DNA of 64,000 bases, taken from Eudorina sp. 2006-703-Eu-15. Its lineage: Eukaryota > Chlorophyta > Chlorophyceae > Chlamydomonadales > Volvocaceae. Location: NCBI GenBank assembly GCA_003117195.1, contig BDSI01000037.1:567501-631500 (forward strand), given 5' to 3'. The position numbers were made by a program, and so were the translations under genes. The notes below the pieces were generated by a model. It worked only from the letters and a program-made list of their open reading frames with translations. It was not told where the DNA came from and did no database searches. Every line of letters begins with the position of its first letter. Positions within the stretch are counted from its first letter, which is position 1. Below are positions 1-9,848 of the stretch, piece by piece.

Positions 1-52
1 TGTGAAATTCGAACGTGCACCCTACACACGCACGGCTCCGTGCTTTCTGCAG

Positions 53-358
53 GTCATCCTGATGGGCCTGGTTGAGGGCTACCGTGTGAACGGCGGCCCG
101 GCCGGCGAAGGCCTGGACCCGCTGTACCCCGGCGAGTCGTTCGACCCCCTGGGCCTGGCTGACGACCCGGACACCTTCGCTGAGCTCAAGGTCAAGGAGA
201 TCAAGAACGGGCGCCTGGCCATGTTCTCAACGTTCGGCTTCTTCGTGCAGGCCATCGTGACCGGCAAGGGCCCCATCCAGAACCTGGACGATCACCTGGC
301 CAACCCGGGCGTCAACAACGCGTTCGCGTTCGCCACCAAGTTCACCCCCAGCGCGTGA
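53..358 (+). CDS. LHCBM: LHCBM (type-I LHCII chlorophyll a/b protein), 3' exon only
   Basis: Last exon of a light-harvesting complex II gene cut by the left edge of the window. The exon starts after an AG acceptor at 51-52 and ends in TGA at 356-358, giving 101 residues, the same 306-bp size as the last exon of the four complete copies downstream. It encodes the end of transmembrane helix C and helix A with the chlorophyll-binding ExxNGRLAM motif, and the C-terminus TKFTPSA. It differs from the other four copies at one residue: MFSTFGFF replaces MFSMFGFF, just after the chlorophyll-binding motif. The intron sequence before the exon is unrelated to the conserved third intron of the other copies, so this copy lies outside their homogenised group. 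The protein would bind chlorophylls a and b in the thylakoid membrane as part of trimeric LHCII. Membership of the LHCBM family is certain; which numbered paralogue it is cannot be told from one exon. Confidence 0.95.
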   Translation, partial: VILMGLVEGYRVNGGPAGEGLDPLYPGESFDPLGLADDPDTFAELKVKEIKNGRLAMFSTFGFFVQAIVTGKGPIQNLDDHLANPGVNNAFAFATKFTPSA

Positions 359-1243
359 ATAAGGGCTTGAGACTTTGGTGGAGAGTCCGCGAGCGAGAAT
401 TGGTGTAATTTATTGTAACTTATACTGAAAGAAAGCCGTGGTTTTGGCTATAATCTGTACCGCACATAAGGCGCCTGATGGCAGGCTTGTATATTGAGTA
501 AACATGTAATGTATGTAGGTGCTGAGGTGATTTTATGTTTAATTTGGTTGTCGTGAGCTCGGAATATTCTCAAGTTTGTACTCAGGTCGTACATCGGCGA
601 ATCATGGCACAATTGTCGTACAGCGGCAGAATCGGTATGTGAGCATGTTTTCTGTAGCGTAATGTTAGAACCGTGTCTGCGATTGTAAGCTTGCACTGAT
701 AATAACCGTTGAAGACGAGGCGAAAGGAAATAGGCGCAGTACATTCCTGACAGCTCGTCGCCCACAGACCAGGCACATATTAAGTAATCCGCCACAATGC
801 CCGCTTAGAAAGCGCGACCAGCTCAATATGGACAGAGACCATTAGCGGATGTACTGACACAAACCCGAACAAAACATCGTCTAACTTACGTCAACAAGTG
901 GACACATCCACGTTACGCGCATTGACCCAATCCCGCTCGGCTAACCATGACAAAAGAAACCTCACCACACAATACCTGCCAACTGATCACATCCCCACCA
1001 CGTGCATCGTGGTAATCGGCGACGGCGTCATTGGCGAGCAGTACAACAACACCTACCGGCAACACGACAACATCCCTTTGGGATCCGCTGAAACGGTCAT
1101 TCATTCATCACTACAGCAACCCCCGCGCGCCGGACGACAACGCATCGCTGTCGGGCCCCTGGCTTCGACAAGTAGGGGTCTGCTGACGCCTTCACCGCGC
1201 GGCCAACGCATGGTAACATGGGCCCTCACGCCCACGGCAACAG
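359..1243. other. Convergent spacer between LHC and YEATS genes
   Basis: Holds the 3' ends of two convergent genes. I see no credible coding region; open frames here lack splice signals and composition typical of genes. Bases 1070-1110 match the 3' terminus of the family A retroelement described at 14102-16345 (a GATCC block, GCTG, then TTCATTCATTCA), so a small retroelement scrap is present. Confidence 0.5.
404..408 (+). terminator. TGTAA polyadenylation signal (candidate)
   Basis: TGTAA, the usual green-algal polyadenylation signal, lies 46 bases after the LHC stop codon, and a second copy is at 414-418. The 3' UTR would be unusually short if this copy is used; another TGTAA at 505-509 is an alternative. 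Confidence 0.4.
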
Positions 1244-3568
1244 CTATCGTGCGCCCTCAAAGTCTTTACGAACGTCCGCCACCATGCTTGCAACACGCGC
1301 TCTGCAGTCCTTGAGCTTCTCCAGCTCGTCCCGCTCGTCGTACTGCGAGGTGTACTGCTGGCAGCTGAGCTCGGGCGCAGGCCGCGGTATCGTCGACGTG
1401 ACACGCCGGTAAAAGGCCTCCACCGGCTCACTGAACACCAGCTCCTCGTACACCTGCGGGAACGCAGCGCCGCCGCAGGAACGCAGGGCCGCGGGATTTC
1501 AGTCCGCGACTGGTCCGGGGAGCACGCGGGCCTGCAAGTGTGTGACTAACCAGAGCAGGCAACTGTGACTGACAAGCCGCGGCTGCTTCCGTGGCTGCCG
1601 ACGCAACATTTGATCCTGATCGTCCCATGGCGCTACGATCACTCAGATGGAAGGTGCTGGTGCGGCCTCTAGCGGCTTTGCGCCCTGATTGACGTGGCCC
1701 CGCCATAGGCCCGCAACCCTGGCTGCACCTCGACACCCAGAATCCGCTCGCACCCACCTCGCTCATCACCGGTTTCTTGGTCGTGCTGGGCGTGTTTTCG
1801 CTTTCATAGAGCTTAAGACGGTGCAGGATTGACACGTCCTTCTCACGGCTGTCAGGCGTGAAGGTTAACTGTGGGCAGCGCGCAATACATATGGACGTCC
1901 ATCATCCGACGAACGGAAATATGCAGCACATGCGGCACGTTAATATCTCGCTGCAACGCCACTAACAACCTCGTCTCGCTAGGGCAGACAGTACGGCCGC
2001 TGTGTGCTATGATTGCCGGTTTCGGCAATGCCGGTTCCAAGAACAGGTCCTTGAGCTGAACACCATAGAACAGCACCACGAGAGCGTGCAATGCAGAGCT
2101 GGGCCGCGGTGCACCCACCATCGCGTGTTACTACATTTGCACGCCAGCCAGCAGTCTGTAAGATGTTTTTTTACACGTCCCCAACCCCGCAGACTTGTTA
2201 CTCCGCAAATCCTGACAGCGCGACCAAGCCGCATTAGGACGACCTGGCCATCGCGAGATGAGCGCGCTACCCGCGAAACACAACGCCCCTCCGCTTCCTC
2301 ATCACGGCACTCGCCGTGATATTGATGTCGAATTCGCCCCAGCCCTGCTCCGTCACCTCGTAGGGAGGCTGCAGCACCACCCGATGTGGGTTGTTGAATG
2401 TATGGTGCAGCTCAAAGGTCACCTGCAACGGCCCCGTGCAGCACCAACAGGCCATAGTGTAACATGACATGACATGACATGGGTGGGGTTTCAGTGTGCT
2501 TGTGGTGCTTGTCCGGCCCCCGTTCGCAGTGCTTGGTGAACTGGATTCCGCTGATGGCGATGCACTGTAACATGATTCCATCGATGACATGCATAGGCAA
2601 CGACATGCACCGGTCAGGGCGTCACCATACATTAACCCTCAAGGCGGTCGTTTAAGGCCATTGCGCGTCGAGCCAAAGGTCACGTTGGTTTGCTGACACA
2701 CAGCAGGAGAACTTTGGTCAGCGCTCTAGCCGTGTGCAGTTTGTAATCCTGTAGGGTTTCCTATCAGCAATGGAACTTGCATTTTGGACTTCCATATCCT
2801 GACTACATTACACCACATGCGATGAACTCTAGCTCACAGCATCTTTCCTCACAGCGCGCTCCCTCTGTCAAGCACAGACCCCTGCACTTGCTTGCCTTCG
2901 GAGAGCTGGCCATCCGGACAACCGCAACCCATCGCTCACCTTTTGCACAATGTGGCTGATATCCTCATTATTGGCTGCCTTGAGGTAAACCGTCCAGCGA
3001 TGTGTCACTGTGTCACTGGCCTGCGTGCAGGCGGCAGAGGCATTGTCGACCCGGCGACGTGCAACACTGCGGATGGAACTGGCCAGAAGGCCCAATGCCA
3101 CCGGGCAGTGACCGTCATACACGCGGGCATGGCCCTGAACCATGCAGCACTTCAGATCCGTTCGGCCTCGATGCTGGTCGTCACAGAACCCAATGCCCAG
3201 ATGCGATGAACACGGGGGGATGGGGGGCACTGAGGGGTCGCGGCAGCGAAGGTTTGGAAAAATGGAGGTTCACAATCCATGGCCCTCGGCGGGAAAGTGA
3301 TCCATAACAGTTGCCTTACGGATGCATGCGTGGTACGAATGGATACGCTGCGTGGCCGTCGCCAACCGACGCCCGCACGTAACGGTACCTTTTTGCCCAG
3401 CCACCATGCGCACGTCCCGACCACCACTGGCAAAATGAACTCCGTGTCGCGCAGTCGCCGGTCTCCAACTTCCTGTTGACGGAAGACCCCACACGTCCGT
3501 GAGCCCCAAGCGCTCCATTTCGCCAGAGGACGCGACATACTCACGTCTATGAAAGTGCCGTCATCCAT
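1244..3568 (-). CDS. YEATS-domain protein, GAS41/YEATS4 (Yaf9) homologue
   Basis: Six exons on minus: 3545-3568, 3389-3472, 2940-3020, 2315-2422, 1758-1868 and 1244-1453, all in phase 0, giving 205 residues (human GAS41 has 227). Residues 1-36 carry the first beta strand (VVVG...LGKK, matching the GNVA..FGKK block of GAS41); residues 37-63 carry THRWTVYLK and NEDIS; residues 64-99 carry NNPHRVV, PPYEVTEQGWGEF; residues 100-136 carry VSILHRLKLY and KKPVMSE; the last exon begins VYEELVFSEP and ends in a short alpha-helical tail. The family reads acylated (acetyl/crotonyl) histone H3 lysines through an aromatic cage that includes the GWGEF loop, as a subunit of SWR1/NuA4-type remodelling complexes in the nucleus. 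The first exon codes only eight residues (ATG at 3566-3568, good GTGAGT donor). The intron after exon 4 appears to have a GC donor (see findings). The C-terminal coiled coil looks shorter than in animals. Head to head with the BSD gene. Confidence 0.9.
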
Positions 3569-4067
3569 TTCCCCTCCCTACTGAACGACGACGTCGGCTA
3601 ATTTGCGTGGTCAGGCTGTTGGGCGTGGCTCTAGTATCGGGGTCGACTGCTTGCTAGTGGCATGAACGAAATTTCAAACTTACGATCCCGCGAGCATCAC
3701 AACGTGCGTATCAATCCAAAGCTTCACTGCGTACTGCTTGGTCCAATAAGCTGTGCCAGTGTTACACAAGGTCTGTGGGAAAAATTTGAAATGCAAAACG
3801 TCAAAGTCTAAGGTTTGGCAACGCGTTACTTTTATATGACGGTGGTGAAGAACCTTCTATCAAAAAACTGCAATGGAAATCGTTCTGTCAGAATTGTACG
3901 GCATCGGTATCATTTCCTTGTTCAATGCCATACTGACTGGCTATTGTTGTAGTCGGCTATCACGTCCATGTTTGTTATGTTTGGGAAGCCGCCATATCGC
4001 TTGGCGAGGCATGTTGGTATAATTTTGTGCCCCAGTCGTGAGTAGCGTTAGAGCGGGTAGGAGCACA
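3569..4067. promoter_or_regulatory. Divergent promoter region, YEATS (-) / BSD (+)
   Basis: 499 bp between the two start codons, noticeably AT-richer than the flanking exons, with no open frame that can be supported. It must hold both promoters. No canonical TATA box stands out at a fixed distance from either ATG. Confidence 0.5.
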
Positions 4068-6772
4068 ATGTTTAATGCATTGTTTTCCGAGGACGCACAG
4101 ACAGAGAAGGTGAGGATCCGAACAGCTTCGCTGCAATTCGCAAGGCCGGGGAAGTTGATACGTGTTGCCGTGGGCCGTGTTCCTCAGAGAACGGAGCAGC
4201 CGTCAGTATCCAATGCTGCAGAGGCCAGCTCATCATCGTAAGACACGGAACGGAGCGCGTCGGGTACACGGACCTGTTGCAACCTAACAGGGGCTTTGCA
4301 CCGCAGGGCTGCCAGTCCGATTCTAAATTTCTGGAGTGTCGCAGCAGCAGTAACGAATACTGTCAAGGCCCGTGCGGATGAGCTGGTGAAGAGCGTGGTT
4401 GATACAGACTGGCGAACGGAACTTTCACAGTTCAGTCGCGAGGTTGGGGAAGAGTCAAAGACTTTGAAGGAGAAAACCGCTGAGTTGGTTGAACATCTAC
4501 CTGAGCAAGTGGTGCACCTACCCGAAAAGGTCGGTCGCCACAAGCAGGTGCACCGGTCGAACCGGACGGTTGGCGTGGCCCTCCTGACGCGAAAGGCTTC
4601 CCCGAGCAGGCTGAGGAGGCTTTGCAACACCTTCCTGCCCAAGTGCAACTGCCAAAGGATGTGGGACAGACCCTGGAGGGCGTGGGCGTCGCGTTCGCGC
4701 AGTTTGGCAAGACGTTGCTCCAAGGCACCAAGGAGCTGATCGATGAGGTGCGTTCCACCGTGGATGGGCTGGGTGTGTACATTCACATCTTGATTGCCGG
4801 GCCTCCTACCTTCGGTCCCCCAGCTGAAGGATGGCGTGGAGACGGAGATGGCGACGGCGTCCCGTGAAGGGAAACGCTCTGGGAGGACGAAATCCGCAGC
4901 GTCCTCCAGCGCAAAGCTGGCCTCGGTGACGGCCAAGTACAACCGCTTTGAGGCGGAGGTGGGTTCCGTGGGTGCGGGAAGGCGGTTCAGCCGGCGCCGT
5001 GTTCGGTGGTGGCAGGCGTCGCATGTCGTGGGCGCTGGCAAGAACCTGGTTAATCCCAGGGGTCGCTGGACGCACGCCGAATGCATCATCTCGTGGCGAT
5101 GGAAAGCCCCAACCTTGAGGCAGGTTTACGATTCGCCAGGCTCATGTGCTTTGGGCCACTCTGCATGACCGTACACGGCTGGCGGTCCCAAGGCCTGACG
5201 GCGATTCATCTGCAGGTTGCCGCCATGCAACGCGACAGCAGCACCTACTGCGATGAGCCCGAGGACGCGGAGGAGTACTCGCGCTGGAAGGCGGGCTTCA
5301 GCCTGGACAGCGTCCGGGGGGACATCACCCGCATCCTGTCGGACAACGCCTTCATGGCTGAGCTGCAGTCCCGCCTGGTGCCTATTATCGTGGAGCACGA
5401 CGACTTCTGGCACCGGTACTTTTACCGGTACGGAAGGATTGGGTACGACTCCATACATACACTGAACCCCCACAAATATACACCGCAGTCTTTCTATCAC
5501 TTCACGGGTCGGGAATTGGGTCTATTACTTTAGCGTACGGGCCACCGTTGGGTGATACGTCCATTGCATAGCACGCACTCCTGCTCTGCCCGCCGAATAA
5601 TACATATAAATAGCCCATGTATGCCTCTCGACTGGTTCCCCGACGCCGTCTGCCTGACTCTAAGGGATTCGTAACGGATTTTGGCTCACCTGCGGATCTG
5701 GTTCCAAGGCGATCTGCAGTGATATTGGTCACGGATCTTTAGCATCTGTCATTATCCCACATTGATGGTCCTGGATGGGTGTTCCTTGCCAGTTCTCATG
5801 CCTTCTGGTATCCTCGTTGGTCATTCGGCCCACTCGATGCGAATGCCCTACAGGCTGCACAAGCTGCAGCAGAAGGAGGAGCAGCGGCAGCAGCTGGCGC
5901 AGCGCGCCAAGACCCTGCAAGAGGATGACGTACCGCTGGGCTGGGGTGACGAGGACGAAGTGCCTCAGTCGCCTCTTGCTGGCGAGGCTGCGGGCGCATC
6001 TGCGGCAGTAGCTGCGGAGCCAGCGGCTGTTTCGTCCCCAGGCGTGGCGGCGGACAGCAAATCAGTTGCTGCTGCTTCAGCGAGCTTGCCGGCTGCCGAT
6101 GCACAGGTGCCTCCTGCCGAGGTGAAGCCGGCGGCCGTATACAGTGCTCGCTCGGAAGAGCCGAAGCAGGGCGCGGACGCGGCAGCTGTGGGTGCCCTTG
6201 CTGCCGCCGCAGCCGCGGTGGTAGTGGGGTCGCCGGCGGCAGAGCCGAGGGGCGAGGCGCCTGAGACAGCAACCAGCATCGCTGTGGAGCCCGAGGGTGT
6301 GGTGGACCGCAAAATGCAAAGCGGCGGCGGGGCTAGTACGGGCAGCGCGGGCATTAGCAGCACTACTTCGGTGGCGGCGGACGCAGGCCATTTGGAGTCC
6401 GAGCCGCATTTGGAGACGTCCAGCGACAGCAGCGCCAAGGAGTGGTGCGTCGTGTCCTCGGACGCACAGCAGCCGGCCCGGACGGCGGCCGCAGCTGCGG
6501 GGCCGGCAGCTGATGGCGGGGAGGAGCCGGCACGGCAGCCACAAGCGGGTCAGACCGGGCCGGCGGCTGCAGGTACGGAGTCGGCAACAGATGCGGCAGC
6601 GGCCGCCTCCCCGGCCTCAACCCCGGCAACTGTTACGGATAGTACATCGACGGCGGCTGAAGTGTCCGCACCAGCGGCAGAGAAGTCGGCATCTGAAACG
6701 AAAGCCAGGACGGGAAAAGGAACGGAGCCGGGGGAGGAGGAACTTGATGAGGACTGGGGTAACTGGGACTGA
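4068..6772 (+). CDS. BSD-domain protein (BSDC1-like)
   Basis: Six exons: 4068-4237, 4307-4529, 4610-4747, 4824-4958, 5216-5427 and 5854-6772; all phases agree and total 598 residues. Residues about 58-222 are amphipathic and helical, rich in lysine, glutamate and valine (LKEKTAELVEHLPEQ, then KTLLQGTKELIDE), like the N-terminal part of animal BSDC1. Residues about 223-300 are the BSD domain, with STYCDEPEDAEEYSRW and the diagnostic FWHRYFYR followed by LHKLQQKEEQRQQL. The remaining 290 residues are Ala/Ser/Pro-rich low complexity, ending in the acidic DEDWGNWD that closes many family members. BSD domains occur in TFIIH p62 and in membrane-trafficking-related proteins; the exact role of the BSDC1 branch is not established. 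The first exon (MFNALFSEDAQ) is the least certain: its donor GTAAGA at 4238 is the only good one in the right phase. The 80-bp intron 4530-4609 has a weak GTCGGT donor but restores the frame. Confidence 0.87.
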
Positions 6773-8426
6773 ATACCCAGCGGAGCCACTGAGCGGTGCG
6801 TGGTGTCCTCTAGGAGTCACCCGATTCAGGACCTGCACCGTTTGAGCCAAGGGGGTGTCGCTTGACGAAGTTGCCCAGTGCCGTACTCCGCATACCAAGT
6901 CCCGCGGACCGCGCGGTATGTACATACTCGGGGTGTCGGGCTCATCAGGTGTGTGCGTGGCGATTGTGCATCGCCTGTTGGCCTGTTGGCCGCTGTTTAG
7001 CTGCATCATAGCAGTGAGGGCATGTACGGGACGCGGTGCCCGAATGGCGGGCCGATGCCTTGGCCTTGTCTGGACGGTAAAGGTCTTGGGCGGAAATGCG
7101 GTGGTCTGATGAGTTGGATCGTGTAAGTGGTGCGTAGCTTGAGTAACAGCCCGTGGACTGCCCTCAGGTGCCGATGTATGGTGGTTCCGGCGTTTTGAAG
7201 GGAGCGTGAGAACCACCTGTTTTTTAAAGGCAAAGGCTGTTGCACTTATGTGGCTGTGCAACGTGTCGGCGTCCGTCCTTCTGATCCAGTCGTGCGCCCG
7301 TTTTGATCGGCGGCCAAGTGGGCAGGTTGCGAGCATGTGCGGAAGGCACGCAGCCAATCACCGTGACTGGAAACCGTAACTTTCATCAGTTGTGCAGCAG
7401 CCCGTACGACAGACTTCGATTTCCAAGGGAACCAAGCGCAGCGTTGCGGTGTCGAAGTGGCTTCTCGGTCTGATGAAGGCTTTGTCCGCTTTGCAGCTTG
7501 AATACCTGCTGACAGCCCATGCGCGTCGTTTACCAGATGTACTCTCATTCAGTATGAGGCTGGAAACTGTTGCAGTATGCAGCCGCATGGAGATAAACCG
7601 AGGGTAAGGCGTGGAATCCGCTGGCGGACCGTAAATGAACATGGAGTGACGAGACAAACTGTATACGGGGTTGACCCTGTTGGGGATCGCTGTAACGTTC
7701 ATTCATTCAAACTGCCGCTGTGCTGTGAACCCGTGATAATACCTTCGGCAAGGCAGGGGCGAAGGCACCGTAATGGCCGCCCCGGCCCTTCAGTGCCGGG
7801 GCGGGGTTCATGCGGCAAAGGACGGTATCCATCAGCTGAAGTACAACCTCGGTCTCCCGTCCGATATGAAATTTCAGTTATGAAGGGGACAATCAGTCGT
7901 ATATCGTTATCTCCGGAGTGCACGATACTTGTTCAGTTGCAAATAAGGCTGGGTGCATAACATCACTGCTGCTCACTTAGGAGTGGCATGACACGCAATG
8001 TACGACACATCTGTTAATTGTTGCGATGGGCCGGAAGGAACTGATTACATAAAGCGTGCTCGTACAGGGAACATACGCCTCCCGCAATGGTTCCGGCGGT
8101 TCTCCTCATTCCACACATGCGCACGATACCGAAAATGGCAAACCGCACGTCATCGCCTCCTTTTATAACTTTTCAAGCGCCACAGCCGACCCAGACGGGG
8201 TTCCATTCATCATTCGATGGCCTGGAGAGATGAAAGCGCGCGTGCCTTCGAAGTGGACAGCCTCATTAAAACATGAAATTATAGCAATTCAAGCTCAGAT
8301 AGAGAAGCAATGAATCCACGTGCCTGCCTACCCAAGGAAAAACATGCCTGCCTAACGATGCAAATTCGCATTCCTTTTATTTAGGCAACCTATACAGCCA
8401 GTTCAATATGCGGTCAAGAGACCAGA
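6773..8426. other. Convergent spacer: 3' UTRs and retroelement scraps
   Basis: Between the BSD stop and the stop of the second LHC gene. A TGTAA signal at 7122-7126 is a good polyadenylation site for the BSD gene. Bases 7661-7710 match the family A retroelement 3' end (GTATAC, TTGACCC, then GCTGTAACGTTCATTCATTC), followed at 7777-7804 by a 10-bp perfect hairpin. TTACA at 8045-8049 is a possible poly(A) signal for the minus-strand LHC gene. No supported coding sequence. Confidence 0.55.
7661..7710 (+). repeat. Non-LTR retroelement 3' end fragment (family A)
   Basis: The stretch from GTATACGGGG to the TTCATTCATTC tail repeats the terminal ~50 bases of the elements ending at 15474 and 16345 on plus and at 14102 on minus. 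The ATTC-repeat tail at a fixed 3' end fits a 5'-truncated LINE insertion. Confidence 0.65.
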
Positions 8427-9730
8427 TTACGCGCTGGGGGTGAACTTGGTGGCGAAGGCAAACGCGTTGTTGACGCCCGGGTTGGCCAGGTGATCGTCCA
8501 GGTTCTGGATGGGGCCCTTGCCGGTCACGATGGCCTGCACGAAGAAGCCGAACATCGAGAACATGGCCAGGCGGCCGTTCTTGATCTCCTTGACCTTGAG
8601 CTCAGCGAAGGTGTCCGGGTCGTCAGCCAGGCCCAGGGGGTCGAACGACTCGCCGGGGTACAGCGGGTCCAGGCCCTCGCCGGCCGGGCCGCCGTTCACA
8701 CGGTAGCCCTCAACCAGGCCCATCAGGATGACCTGAGCGGGGACACAGCGAAGAGGGAGGAAACACATGTGAGGTGGTGAGGTGGTGAGGAGCGCAGGGA
8801 ACGAACGACTCCACACGGAGCACGAAGCAAGGGTACGGTCGGCTGGCAGGTTACAACACCGAGAACCGGCATCCCTGGCCGCGTCATCAATGCTAGCACG
8901 AGTCGATCATGCCCCCACTCCCAACCTCACCTGGCAGGCCAGGGTGGCGACGATGTTCTGGGCGTGCACCAGCGACGGGTTGCCCAGGTAGTCCAGGCCG
9001 CCCTCAGAGAAGATCTGGGCACCGGCCTTGAACCACACGGCCTCGCCGAACGACACGCCGTTCTTGGACAGCAGCTCCGGGGTAATGCAGCCCAGAGCGC
9101 CAAGCATGGCCCAGCGCGCGTGGATCAGCTCCAGCTCGCGGTAGCGCTTGAAGGTCTCCGGGTCAGCGGACAGGCCGGCAGTGTCCCAGCCGTAGTCGCC
9201 GGGGAACTCGCCGGTCAGGTAGGCAGGGGTGGCGTTCTCACTGTACGGGCCTGCGCGATGCGAGATTGCCATGATAATAAAGGACATCCTTAAGAATAAT
9301 AAAAGGACAGGATGTGAAGAAAGTGCCAGATAGCTTTAAGTGAAACCACGTAGGTCAAGCCATCACTGTCATGACCCAGGGTTGGAGTCGCTGCGACATG
9401 GTCGTCACGATGCGTGCGCACCTGTCGTCGTTCCGCAACACGAGCATATTCGCACACGCCTGACCGTGTCATATACATGAATTAGATCAAACATATACTC
9501 ACCGAGCCACTTGGCGCGGTTCGGGCCATACCACTCAATGCCAGAGCTCTTCGGAGCAGCCGGCTGTGGGGGTGTTGCGTAATAATATGACAATGCATAC
9601 GTAAACTTCCATGTTAATGCGCACAATGACATTCTTTTTACCTAAAACACACCTTAGCAACGGCCTTCTTGCCGGTCGCCTTGCAGGCAACCTGCAGAGC
9701 CTTGCGGGAAGTGGCGAGAGCGAAGGCCAT
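8427..9730 (-). CDS. LHCBM: LHCBM, type-I LHCII chlorophyll a/b protein (complete)
   Basis: Four exons on minus: 9653-9730, 9503-9563, 8931-9250 and 8427-8732 (78, 61, 320 and 306 bp; phases agree), 254 residues, stop TAA. Residues 1 to about 30 ([13 protein letters not shown]...) are a chloroplast transit peptide. WYGPNR at 37-42 is the WYxxxR trimerisation motif of LHCII. Helix B carries [12 protein letters not shown], helix [24 protein letters not shown], and helix [20 protein letters not shown]. The protein binds chlorophylls a/b and xanthophylls as the major antenna of photosystem II in thylakoids and takes part in state transitions. It is nearly identical in its mature part to the three other complete copies; the transit-peptide end reads KKAVAK here. 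The exon 2 donor context is CTCG/GTGAGT rather than CTGG/GTGAGT. A 59-bp upstream block at 9790-9848 is shared with two other copies. I cannot assign a paralogue number. Confidence 0.97.
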
Positions 9731-9789
9731 TGTAATTGTCGTAGATGATCAGACTTAGTAAACCTTACAAGAACTGATACCTACAAGTT

Positions 9790-9848
9790 GCTCGCATCGC
9801 ATTTTGTTCTGCAAGGAAATCTTGTGCCGTACGATCCTCGTCCTGCAG
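9790..9848 (-). promoter_or_regulatory. Conserved LHC promoter/5'-UTR module
   Basis: 59-bp block whose near edge is 60 bp upstream of the LHC start codon. It differs from the equivalent block of the next LHC copy (12591-12649) at two positions only, and is also recognisable in the plus-strand copy at 16692-16746. Its core on plus reads GGAAATCTTGTGCCGTACGA, with a CGTACG palindrome. Between block and ATG is a second shared element, ATCAGTTCT, then TGATCA. The fixed distance suggests core promoter or transcription start function; I infer this from conservation only. Confidence 0.7.

Noticed and set aside
1428..1835. 135-codon continuous frame over exon 5 and intron 5 of the YEATS gene
   Set aside because: Only 1758-1868 aligns with YEATS proteins; the rest follows a good GTGGGT donor and loses all similarity.
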